Below are positions 34,130 to 44,815 of a stretch of DNA of 64,000 bases, piece after piece (position 1 is the stretch's first letter; every line of letters begins with the position of its first letter). The position numbers were made by a program, and so were the translations under genes. The DNA is from Climacium dendroides (lineage: Eukaryota; Streptophyta; Bryopsida; Hypnales; Climaciaceae). Below the pieces are notes generated by a model. It saw only the letters and a list, made by a program, of their open reading frames with translations. It was not told where the DNA came from and did no database searches. The stretch is taken from the NCBI GenBank assembly GCA_950106755.1, contig OX467091.1, forward strand, positions 17,873,538 through 17,937,537, in the 5' to 3' direction.

Positions 34130-35460
34130 CCACCAAAAGAAGGTATAACTCTTTTGGAGTTGTTTGGTGCTATTGGCATAGGATTGGCGACTGTATTGTA
34201 GGCGGGTATGAAGATGAAGCGTTATATTTATGTCGATAACGATGATATAGTACGGCAGATGGCCAAGTGCCATGCCCGACGTTTATGTCGAGTATTTCCA
34301 TCCTTATTACACACCCATGCTATCACAACTGCATTTTCTGCATTGCCAAATGATATATCACTCATCTCACTCTAAGACATTGTCTAGTTGGATGCGGTGG
34401 ACTTGGTTATCGCGGAATGGCCATGCCAGGGTATGTCTATGGCTGGCAAACAAAACGGATTGATGGACAAACATTCTTCAAAATTCCATGACATGGTGAA
34501 AATACTTTGGTATATTCAGACTTCTCATCAGCGGCCTCTAGAATATATCATTGAAAATGTACCAATGGTTAGTACATCACAAACCCGCACGCTTGACAGT
34601 CTTCATCTTGTACACAAAGTTCTTGGTATTCCAATATTATTGGATGCCGCGGCGGTGGGTTCTAAAGCTCATAGGCCACGACTTTGGTGGACTAACTTAG
34701 CTCCACCGGAATTCTTGCATGCAACAATACAACGTATTCATCATCTCGATGTATATGTTAAGGACATCTTAGACCTTCATTGGTCACTACGACGGGTTTA
34801 CCACGATGATCAAGTACCACTTGCAGTGGTGAACCGCAAGGGTAAGCCACGGAGAGCTTTACCAACATTGGTGAGTTTTTCTAAATCTTATGCATTCAAG
34901 GACAATGGTCTTGGGTTGGTGTGGGATGCCTGTACTGAAGAAATGATTGAGCCTAACGCTGATGAGCGAGAACGGGCCATGGAGTTTCAAACGGGAATCA
35001 CCCAAGCACCTGACATTACTGAGTTTCAAAGGCAATATCTCATGGGCCAGACTATGGATTTAAATTGCCTTTCATGGATTGTGTCACTTGTGATGGCCGA
35101 ACAAAAGCGTTTAGCTTCAACATTGAATGGCCACTTGGGGTTCTATGAGCTACAAGCAATTATAAAACCATCTAGTTCAGCAACACCATACTTGCTGGTT
35201 GGGGGCGAAGACGCCTTTACAGCTCATCCATGGGACATGTGGAAAAATAATGCATTTTTCACAACTCCAAAGACAAGCTTGACTAGTTGGGATCAATTGG
35301 CCAAGCCGAAGATGGAATTGAAGGAAGACGTGGACAAGTTATTTAATGAAGAGAACATATCGGATCAAACAAAAGAACTATGGCGCTTGAGCCAAGTTGA
35401 AGAACAATATGATATGGCGGGTGTGGAACAAGATGAAACTGCTCCAACTGGTGTGCAATA
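34130..35460 (+). pseudogene. C5-cytosine DNA methyltransferase domain (DNMT3-like) of the retroelement
   Basis: Motifs run in canonical order: motif I E-L-F-G-A-I-G-I-G (34,157 on), which would bind S-adenosylmethionine; acidic motif II Y-V-D-N-D; motif IV W-P-C-Q-G with the catalytic Cys codon at 34,424; motif VI I-E-N-V; motif VIII-like A-H-R-P-R-L-W-W-T-N; a target-recognition stretch F-S-K-S-Y-A-F-K-D-N; and motif IX/X-like E-R-E-R-A-M-E-F-Q-T-G then M-G-Q-T-M-D. The ending closely recalls DNMT3, and the order is not the permuted one of plant DRM proteins. Three stops (34,199-34,201 TAG, 34,373-34,375 TAA, 34,385-34,387 TAG) lie in the first 80 codons. The following 357 codons are fully open and include the catalytic Cys. 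It sits between protease and RT in the polyprotein. The enzyme would methylate cytosine in DNA, possibly the element's own copies. Confidence 0.88.
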
Positions 35461-35549
35461 GCAACCAAAGGTGGAGAAATCTGTTTCAAAGGAAGAACGG
35501 AAGGAAACGATAACCAAGGAAACTTGGAAACCGTTAGTAGGTTTGGAAA

Positions 35550-37145
35550 ATGAAACAGAGGAGAAACAAGAGTCATGTGGATTATTTTGCTTTTAGTTTG
35601 AAGGACTTGAAAGTCCTTAAGGGACAAAAGGTACATATTAACTTGACGGATGACGCACCGATTTACCGCAAGCCATACAAGTATAGTGAGGTAGAACACA
35701 AGATGATTCAAGACCGAACGAAAGAGTTGTTGAAAGCTGAATTGGTAGAATTAGCACCCTTAGACTGTGAGTATACATTAGCGACGGTCATGCCATCTAA
35801 GAAGGATATTTTTGGTAATTGGACTGAAAAGAGGATGTATGGGAATTATTGGAGAATTAATAAATTCACGAAGTCCGACCGTTATGCAATGCCGACACCA
35901 GAGGAGAACTTTGACGCCATCGGCCATGCTAAAGTATTTAGTACTCTGGATCTTCGGTCGGGTTATCATCAACTTGGTATTCGAGAAGGTGATAAAGGAA
36001 AGACAACGTTCTAGGGAATCGATGAGGATGGGAAGGACCGACTTTATCAATGGAGGTTTCTACCTTTTGGCTTGAAAAATACTCCTGCTGAGTTTCAAAG
36101 GGTTATGGACCGTATCTTTTGGGGCTTGGATTTTGTAAAATGCTACATTGATGACATTATTGTATATAGTATAAATCAAAATCAACACAGAGCTCACTTG
36201 AAGGAGGTTTTTGCTAAACTGAGACTTCATGGCTTAAAACTGCATTCAAATAAATGCAAGTTTTATTATGACCATGTGGAGTATTCGGGCCACATGATAT
36301 ACCCTGGTGGATTGGGTGTGGTAGCTAGCAAAGTGGAAGTGATGATTTCTATACCAAGACCGAAGGATGTGAATAGATTGCGGGCATTTTTGGGATTGTG
36401 CAATTACTATCGGAAGTTCGTGAAGATGTTCAGTGCCATTGCAAAGCCATTAACCATACTAACAAAGAATGATCAACCTTGGATGTGGGGAGATGAGCAA
36501 GAGGCCGCCTTCACACAATCAAAGGAGCCTTTATCATCGGCACCCATTTTGAGGAGGTTGATTTCTGATAGAACGTATCAATTGCATACGGATTGGAACT
36601 CTCTAGGGATTGACGCAGTGTTGACTCAAATGGACGATGATGGCAAAGAGTTTGTGGTAGCTTATGCCAATCGCTCCAACAACAATGCAAAGGTACAGTA
36701 CAGCTCATATGAGGGAGAATGTTTGGCAACGATTTGGGCCATTGCCCACTTTCGTTGTTATTTATATGGCAACAAATTTCGATTGGTTATAAATCACCAA
36801 CCGTTGAAGCGGCTCATGGAGTCCGACAAGCTCACTAGTAAGCTTACACAATGGACCTTGATGCTAATGGAGTATGACTTTAAAGTTGTGCACTGTGCAA
36901 GTCTAGTGAACATAGATGCTGATAGCTTGAGCCGCAATCCAAGTCTTAGCCAAGTGGACTCTACGGGGGCTTGTTGGCACGTGGAGGAGGGAGAAGATTC
37001 GTTACCAAGTTGGCATGCTGCCGCCTATTTGAGTTTATTGGCGATGAGTAGAGACGTTACCGAGGAAGCCATCATGGCCACGATGGATGCGGGTGGTAGT
37101 GAGGAGTATGGGGCGCCAAAGATATTTTTGAGGATGGAGAGGTGA
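35550..37145 (+). pseudogene. Reverse transcriptase and RNase H region
   Basis: One frame with a single TAG at 36,012-36,014. RT motifs are clear: S-T-L-D-L-R-S-G-Y-H-Q, F-L-P-F-G-L-K-N-T-P-A-E-F-Q, and the catalytic Y-I-D-D-I-I-V-Y-S, intact, followed by L-R-A-F-L-G-L-C-N-Y-Y-R-K-F. RNase H follows, with L-H-T-D-W-N-S and the S-Y-E-G-E block. The later V-x-x-x-H-Q-P-L block has Asn where Asp is usual (AAT for GAT). D-A-D-S-L-S-R closes the domain. RT copies the element's RNA to DNA and RNase H removes the template. The start is separated from the methyltransferase by a stop and a frame change near 35,460-35,550. Confidence 0.88.
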
Positions 37146-38331
37146 TGAAGTATTTGAAGCATGGCGAATTGGCAACCACATTGTCAACCAAGGAGAAGGA
37201 CCGGATCCTACAATGAGCAAAAATGTTTGTGTAGGAAGGGGATCATTTACTTCGAGTTTGGCCAGACGGTAACAAAAAGATGGTACCGTCGCCTCTTGAG
37301 AGAATGAAGTTGATCATGCATGCACATGAGGACTTGGGGCACTTTGGAGTGCAACGAACTCACAGCTTGTTGCAAATTCATTATTGGTGGTGGGACATGC
37401 AAACACAAGTTCAATAGTTAGTAGCTAGATGTACGGTTTGTAATAGAATGCAGACATCATTTAATGACCCAATGCCTCAATTACAACTGTTGCCAATCAT
37501 GGGATTGGGCTATAGGTGGAGTTTGGATTTTGCAGGACCATTGCTGGTAACATCACAATACAACAAGTATGTATTGGTGATGATTGAACATTTTTCCAAA
37601 TGGATTGAGCTGGTGGCATTACCTGATAAGTTCAGTGAAGGGGCAACTTATTCATTTTTGGACCGGGTGCTCAGTCGTTTTGGAGTTCCAGCTGAGGTTT
37701 TAACTGACCAAGGGCGTGAGTTCCTTGGAGAATTTCAAGCCTTGTGTGAACAAGCCATGATTGATCACCGCACTACTTCGCGAGATCATCCCGGAGCAGA
37801 TGGATTGGCAAAGCGCATGGTGCAAACCGTCAAGAGGGGACTTTGAAAATATAGCTTGAAGAAGGGTCATCATGGAGATTGGGACCTACAACTACCGTAG
37901 ATAGCAATGGGCTATCGTTCAGTAAGCAAGCATCTCTAGCATCTTTTTCACCCTATTATTTGTTGTTTGGGCACCATCCGGTTTTATCCATGGCTATCAA
38001 ATAAGATGCAGACAAGACATTAGATGGCTTGGATGATCTGGATACGTGGACATGCATTTGCGAGCAATGAGCGGATCTGTACAAGAGGGTGATGCCTATG
38101 GCTTTGGAGAACCTTTCAATTGCACAGCATAGAGATACTTTGCGTTATGCCACAATACGAGGAGGTAGTTACCGACCTCAGGTTCGACGTTTTCTGCTAG
38201 GTAACTACGTTTATTTGCAGCAAACGGCGCCAACCACCCTCGATGTGACTGCAAGACGTATTATTCTACAGGTGCGTGAGGTACTCAAGTTTGGCGTGCT
38301 ACTCTTGGAGGGACGTGATGGCAAAGTCTGA
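37146..38331 (+). pseudogene. Integrase region
   Basis: An H-x3-H-like zinc part (near 37,320-37,440: H-E-D-L-G-H, then C-T-V-C) precedes the catalytic core: S-L-D-F-A-G-P (first Asp), V-L-T-D-Q-G-R-E-F (second Asp), then H-P-G-A-D-G-L-A-K-R, where the third acidic residue (Glu in A-E-R) is Lys (codon AAG). The C-terminal part at 38,089-38,331 is the usual basic beta-rich integrase tail. Nonsense codons lie at several points between 37,143 and 38,090. Integrase would insert the DNA copy; this one is dead both by stops and by loss of the DDE Glu. Confidence 0.82.
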
Positions 38332-38424
38332 AAGGATCACACGCGCAATTGTGCACCGTATCATTTGCCACACATAGACAAACGGATCATTTCGAGTAGT
38401 TCATGAATTTCAGCTGGGTTGAAA

Positions 38425-38559
38425 TGCGTGTTGTGTAGCAACACCAAGCATGCTGCTACTATGGTTTTATGTGATGTTTGTTCCATAGGGTGGCATATGG
38501 ATTGTTTGAATCTGCCTTTGGAAGAAATCCCAGCAGGCCATTGGGTTTGTTCCAAGTGT
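38425..38559 (+). pseudogene. PHD finger at the end of the polyprotein
   Basis: 45 codons hold a complete Cys4-His-Cys3 zinc-finger pattern: C-V-L-C at the start, then L-C-D-V-C, then G-W-H-M-D-C, then W-V-C-S-K-C, with the P-L-E-E-I-P-A-G-H-W stretch typical of PHD fingers. All eight ligands are present. It follows the integrase tail in the same frame after two stops (38,329-38,331 TGA and one near 38,397). PHD fingers read histone H3 tails, so this would link the integrase to chromatin, as chromodomains do in chromoviruses. The ligand cannot be read from sequence. Confidence 0.85.
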
Positions 38560-38590
38560 ATGTTGGGGCGTGGACAAGCATCAACATCTT

Positions 38591-41250
38591 AGTACAGGTT
38601 TTCCACTAGATGCTCGTTAGTGCTTCGGAGAAGCCTGCTGAGTTCGCTAGTGTGAAAGAGGCTTCAGCACCGACGAAAGGGGCGAGTAAAAGAGTGGTTG
38701 TAAAACCACTTTCTACACCTGGTGTATTGAGTACTATGGGTTTTTTATTTCTTTACTATGCTATGGATGTTGCTAGTGTTAGTGCTGATGGTGATAGGAT
38801 GTTTTTCGCATTGCTATTATTATTTGCAAGCTTTTACCGTGATTGTGATTTACATCACAAGTCACGAGGCATTATCCGTATGACCACGGTGTCCACTATT
38901 GGTCAAGAGCTATTGGGTCTTGGTGTGGTTAGGTTGCTAGCCAATTACAGGATCTATTGTTTACTTATTGCATGTTTTCTCTCATGTTGGCTCGATATGA
39001 TCTTGGCACGATGTATTTGTGCATGACATTGATTTTGAAGAGCTAGTAGATGAGATAGAGAAATTGAATAGTTTGTTCTTTGAGATGTCCAATTATAGAG
39101 TTACAAATTTATTGTTGTAGTAGAGTTATATATGATAATGAGTTCCAAACTAGAATTGATTTTAAATAATCACTGGTCTTATGTATTTTACAATAAAAAT
39201 AATTGTATTTTGGATCAATATCTTGTGTGCTTTAGTTTTGTAGTGCATAGAAATGAATGTTTATTTGGACTTGAACTAAATTGTACCTTAGTTCAACAAC
39301 TAAATGTAAATATCTTTTTTATTTGAATCGAGATGAATATGCTTGAGATTAACAATCCATATTCAAAAATGTTAAATTTGCCAAGTGTTGTTTTTCATAA
39401 TGTTTTAAGTTTGTCCTCAGGATTTGCATGCGTCTTTAATTCTTGACAACAACTATGCTACATCTATAGATTCATTTTTCGACTATAGACAATTTGCAAT
39501 ATCTCAAAGTGGATTGGGGCACATCATGTATTCTATGGCTACCACTCAATTGACAATGGATTTTTCTATGAGGCCCATTGATGATGGTATTGTGGATAGT
39601 CCTTCAAATGAGAGAATTATTTTTTAAACTCCTATTAGAAGAAAGATGAAGCCATAGGAGGGTTGATTTAGGGTTGTTCCCCAAGCTATGAACCAATGCA
39701 CTTTTGGTCAAAATATTAAATAATTCAAAATTACTAATTTAATTAGTAATAAAATATATTTAAAGAATATTTAAAATTTAACTAAATGATGTTATCTAAC
39801 ATAGCAATGTCAATATTACATCAACAACCTACATGTACTCTAGATATTTAACTGCAACGGAGTTCCCCACCTTGGAAACATGCAAAGAACTTGCGGCCCT
39901 TCCAAAGCCTCATTTTCTTTCCTATGCCTTCACCACTAAAATGTCATAATTGTTCCCCTCAAAATTGTCACCTTGGAATCGTTTTAGGTTCAATTCTATG
40001 TTCCAAAGAAAGCTTTACAATGATGCATTGATGGGAGTTCTTGCTACTATCAAAATATGGATGTTCTAATTCTTTTGTACATTGATTCCCTTTCTTCCCC
40101 AGGGCCTCTATCAAGACTAATAAAATTGAAGTAGACCTTTGATTTCATTTATTTTTGCAATGCATTGAGTTAGATATATTTGCTAAGTTGACTTCCATCC
40201 TTACTAGTAGTTCACACCCATCATTAGTTGCTTATTGGAATTATCAAGAGCACCCTGTGATATTTGAGGTCCTTATGTCCCCTCTTCCACGATGTAGTTC
40301 ATTGGATGTTGCAAGTTGCCCATCTAAAATACATATCAAACAACTTTGTCTTCACATTAGAAAAAATTTGGATTCTTTAAAGGTCTGAGACAAGTCATTC
40401 AAATGTACATATAAAAGGAATAAAATAAAATATTTTAATAATTTATAAAATTTGAAAAAATCAAAAAATCAAAATCTAATATAGCACTTAAGGCACACTA
40501 CTAGAGAATTTCGTTTTTCTGTTGTTTTGGTCACGTTGATCCAATCAAAATCTGATAGAAATCTGTTGAAATTTGTTGATTCATTATTTTTTAAATATTT
40601 AAAAAATAATAATTTCTACTTTTTGTTTTATTTGCACATGTGGCCAATAGAAAAAGAAACCCTTAGAGAGTCTAGATTTTCTCTAATGATTCTAATTGTC
40701 TTCTTTAAGATGCTTGGGAATAGAGGTTTTTGAAGAAGCAAATGCTAAAGATTATTTGTCAAAGTTCTATAAATAAAAGCACATACAGTTAAAGGCCAAA
40801 GATATTAAATACAATGGAAAAGTTGAAGAATAGATGGCACTCATAGTAGTTATATTCATAAGTGTCTTGCTTTCTATATGAAAATGGAGATGCAAAATAT
40901 AGCACCTCATTGACTTAAATGTTTTTTGAACTAAATGATAGTCAAGGAACTTCAGATTTTTAATGCTCTATTATTTTCTAGAAAACAATAACATTTATAT
41001 TCTTTGATTACTTTATAGAAATCCAACTCATTTACATTCTATGAATAGTTTCAAAAAAATTCTAACTAATTGGGAATTACTTAGTAGTATTTTGTAATGT
41101 TGAAATTACATATCTACTTTGTGTATGTCAATGCATTACTTAATTTGTCTACATTGAAATCCATCTCCCTTAAAACTATTGTTTGTAGTACTTCTATAAA
41201 TTCTCATTTTATTCAAAACCATGATATTGGTTAGTACAAGACTCTTCAAA
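38591..41250. other. AT-rich DNA without a recognisable gene
   Basis: A 138-codon open frame at 38,610-39,026 is rich in hydrophobic residues but matches nothing known to me; it may be the 3' untranslated part of the retroelement or chance. Otherwise only AT-rich DNA with short chance frames. Confidence 0.4.
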
Positions 41251-41259
41251 GATCCAAAT

Positions 41260-41960
41260 CCCATTATTTGGCTTAAAAACCTTTCAACTCTCATTTCAAA
41301 TTCAAATTTTGAGTGTCTTTATTCATAAATTGATTGAATTCACAAAGTTATCAATGATTCCCTCAAAATCTTTTAAATTTCTTCAATTGAAAAGACACTT
41401 GGGCTTCAAGTTTAGTCTTGTGACTTTTGAATTCCATTGTTTGAGAGTGCACTTTATAACTATAGGGTTTGATTGAAGTCAACCAAAAAAATGATAGAAT
41501 GAAGTCAAGATGAAAACAATGGAATTTTGATGCCATGACAAAAATAATGGAATTTTGAAACTACAAGACTAAAAAAATGAACTCCAAAGGATTCCAGTAG
41601 TTCTTGTCAAAAAAATTTCAACTTCTTCAATTGAAAAGACATTGAATTCATTATGGATATTAGTCCTATGATTGCAGCATGGATGGCAAGTTTTGTAAGT
41701 TCATTTGGTCGTTTCAAAAACCTTCCAACCTTCTCATTTTTTTTTTAATTCCAAAATTATTCCGACCTTGGTTTCAAAAAATTAATTCAACCATGAAGGT
41801 TTTCATTGGTTATCCCCAAAAAAATTTCAACACCTTCAATTGAAAAGACTCTAAATTCGGTAGGCTTTAATTTTAGTCATGTAACTCTGAAATCCCATTA
41901 TTTTCATTTTTAGTTGGCTTCATTTCAATAGTTTGCTCATGGCTTCATTCTATCATTTGG
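41260..41960. repeat. Degenerate tandem repeat, about 220 bp, three units
   Basis: A block ending in TTCAATTGAAAAGAC recurs near 41,393, 41,626 and 41,832. Each copy is preceded by a CAAAAAAATTTCAAC-like string and followed by a TTTAGTCTTGTGAC-like string. Similarity between units is moderate and there are insertions, so the array is old. Confidence 0.6.
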
Positions 41961-43860
41961 TCGTGGCTTCAATTCTAGTCGTAGTTTCAAAGGCCCCCTA
42001 TGGTTACAAAGTGAACCTTATATATGACAATATAGAAATCCCAAAGATCAATTCAAAAATTGGCTAAACAAATTCCAAATTGAAGTTCATCACTAAAATT
42101 AACCAATCTCAAAATTCAAAATTTATATATTGACATATTGAAAGCTTTATAGTTATCATTTGAGCTTCTACAGAGCATTCAAAAACTCAAATAGGCTCAT
42201 ATGAAGTCAATTTTGAATGAATGAAAGTGAAATTCTTACTAAAGATGCATAATTCTATAAGCAAAATATATATTTTTTCCCCAATCAAGTGGCCAAGTCA
42301 AAAGTTATGAGGCACAAAAGTTTCAAGGCACCTTGGACAACATACTTTAAACATTATAATCTCACAATCTAAATAGCTAAATGGTTTAGATTTTTTTCCA
42401 TGCATTTCTATATTAGCCTAATCCAACTTTGTATAGTTGAAAATTTGAATTATTTAATATTTTAATTATTCTCAATGCACTAGAAAGTGACAATTTTGGA
42501 CACTTTTGTGAAAAATAGTCAAAAAACTTTAGAGGTTATTGAGAACAAATGAATGAAAATGATATGGACAGATTTGTGAAAAATTTGTATTATATATGTA
42601 TAATTTTTTTCTTTTTCCATTTGAAAGCTCTTGAAATTTATAGCTTTACTAGTACAACATCAAAGCAAGCATTAGAATATGAGGCAAAAAATCCATAAAT
42701 GGTGTGCAAAATGGCGTAACCTAATATTCTTGCAAAAATCACCAAATATTCAATTTACAATCAATTTTAGAAGTAATTTTTAATTTTTGGCTTCAAATTT
42801 TATTGAAATACATTGGTTTGTATATTAATTGATCAAATTATATTATTAGATATGATCTATGAATCATATTTTATAATTATTGTTTGAGAGACATCATTAA
42901 ATTATTGTTTTAAGCTACATTTTAAAATCCATCTTCACAATTTTGAAAATCTCTAGTCTTTTAGGATTTAGGATAGAGATATCTACAATAAATAGTCCCC
43001 TTCTAATGATACGATAGGGGCCCCTATAATGGACAACAATTAACTTTATTGTTGATTGAAAAAATTTGATTTTCTCACCATGGATTGGCTCACACTTGAT
43101 CAAGAATACATTCCAAAGCTAACCATTTTTTATGAACTTATGAAACAAGGATGGGTTCAAATGAAAAATTCACATTTATATTGAATAAAATATTTGTGTT
43201 TGGCAAAAAAAATCCTTATTTTTTGCATTCTTCCTCATCCTTATTTTTGTATACATTGAGCTCAATTTTTCAACAAATATCCCATATCCTATAAGTTGAA
43301 ATGCTTAACTCCTTTAGAATGTTCGATGTCAAAATTGGCCTACGGTTTACAATATGAAAAAAATCTACATACATGATTATCTAAGTGTAAATATTGATGA
43401 GATCTCTGACTAATTGATGTGGGATAATATTATTATAGATTTAATATCCTCCGCTTGACTATTTTTAATTGGAGGCGATTGATTTTGCTCTGTTAAGTTC
43501 AATTTTGTTAGGGCTAGGCTGTCTAATAGGCAAGGATGGTATTCAATCACATGTAACCATCACATTCACTTGCATCTGCCATTTCACTCAGTTAGAAGTT
43601 GCAGGTAGACAAGATTGGTAGCAATGATTTTTTATTTTTTTTCATTTTCTAAGAAGTGCCAAAGTGATGATATAAAATGTTATAGTGGTGCTTGTTCCAA
43701 ATTTCAACATTCATCCACATATTGGATAGAAAATATCACATTAGCATATCACATATTATTCTTTTTTAGTGCAATTTGACACTATAAAGCCAAAAAAAGC
43801 CCTGATTGGCAAGCTATTCATACAATAGTGCAACACTTTTGACACCACAATCGGTCTGAC
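41961..43860. other. AT-rich intergenic DNA
   Basis: No open frame with protein character and no repeat of note on either strand. Base composition is strongly AT throughout, in contrast with the gene that begins at 44.8 kb. Confidence 0.4.
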
Positions 43861-43863
43861 TAC

Positions 43864-44082
43864 AAGGTAGGAGCACCCAATGGCGTGAGTGTACCCAATG
43901 GCGTCACTTTCTAGGTAAGGTAATGATTTTAAAATGTAAATATAGGTCAGTTGTAGATAACTTATTACTTCAGTCAATAAGGATAAGCTATGACAGTTTA
44001 TCTGCATTTAAGTTCTGAAATGACTGTCATATGTAGAAAGTCACGCCGTAAGTACCTCACGCCATTGAGTGCTCCTACCTTA
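43864..44082. repeat. Foldback (inverted repeat) structure upstream of cullin-1
   Basis: A 26-bp arm at 43,864-43,889 (AAGGTAGGAGCAC at its start) pairs with 44,057-44,082 with one mismatch. A second inner pair, GGCGTCACTTTCTA (43,900-43,913) with 44,035-44,048, also pairs with one mismatch. The loop is about 120 bp. This could be a small MITE or a stable hairpin. No clear target duplication was seen. Confidence 0.75.
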
Positions 44083-44174
44083 TGTAGATTTTTTCATGTT
44101 GTAAACCGTAGGCCAATTCTAGCATTGAACATCCTAAAGGGGATTAAGTTATCCGTTATTGGTCCTTCTACCTT

Positions 44175-44213
44175 ATTTCAGGGAACCATTTCAGGGAACC
44201 ATTTCAGGAAGCC
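44175..44213 (+). repeat. 13-bp tandem repeat, three units
   Basis: ATTTCAGGGAACC occurs twice exactly and a third time with two changes (ATTTCAGGAAGCC), directly end to end, about 600 bp upstream of the cullin-1 start codon. Confidence 0.85.
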
Positions 44214-44249
44214 ATTATGAAAGCCAATATAAGAACTCATACAAGCTTA

Positions 44250-44815
44250 AGTGGAGATGGATGTACAGACAAATGGCGAGGGATGAATATTTCACCCCCG
44301 TCCCTTCTGTAGGAAAATGTCCATGACTTCTCCTGCAAGGACTTCAATGACGATCTTTGCCTGTAACTTAGAAGCTGAAAGGATACCAGCTGATGCGAAG
44401 CCTGGGTTTGCTTTGCTTCTGCTTTCGATCGCCGTTGCAGTTCGGGTTCTGTGGAGGTCGTGAGGAAGCTCCAATCTCTTGCGGTGTCAACGAGGTAGAA
44501 TAAGTTCAGAGGAGTTCGTGGTGGAACGAGTTTTTGCTTGGTTTGGGGGGTTTGGCGGAGGTGATGATTGGGCCGGCGATAGGGCAGCGGAGGGTCGGGA
44601 AGGGTTTCTGTCTAAAGCGGTGTCACTTGTTGAGAGTGATTCGGGGTTCGTTGACGGTGTGGCGTGGTTTTTCGGTGAATTTTTTAGGGTAGGGTTTGTT
44701 GTGGTTTGAAGGGTGGATGTTTGTCGGTGATTGAGATTAATTGTGGAGTGACGTCGAGGTGAAGGTGGGGGTGGAGGTGGAGGGGTGGTGATTACCGAAA
44801 GAGGCGGCCGTAAAG
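44250..44815 (+). promoter_or_regulatory. Likely 5' leader and proximal promoter of cullin-1
   Basis: Base composition shifts from AT-rich to about half GC near 44,280, in step with the gene. The 44,479-44,709 stretch is open on the + strand but Gly/Phe-rich and motif-free, so I read it as untranslated. No clear TATA box was seen; the ATG at 44,816 is chosen because it opens the conserved cullin N-terminus. Confidence 0.4.

Larger units (their letters stand above)
31341..38590 (+). mobile_element. Ty3/gypsy-type retroelement with methyltransferase and PHD finger, inactive
   Basis: Coding modules follow each other on the + strand in one consistent order: Gag, two CCHC knuckles, aspartic protease, C5-cytosine methyltransferase, reverse transcriptase, RNase H, integrase, PHD finger. 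RT before integrase places it in Ty3/gypsy. Frames are broken by about 20 stops and at least two frame changes, and several active-site residues are altered. I found no pair of LTRs, no tRNA primer site and no convincing polypurine tract, so the true ends are undefined and one or both LTRs may be lost. The span given is that of recognisable coding sequence only. Confidence 0.85.

Noticed and set aside
38610..39026. Possible envelope-like ORF after the PHD finger
   Set aside because: It has hydrophobic stretches but no signal peptide, no cysteine pattern and no frame link to the polyprotein; chance or 3' leader is more likely.
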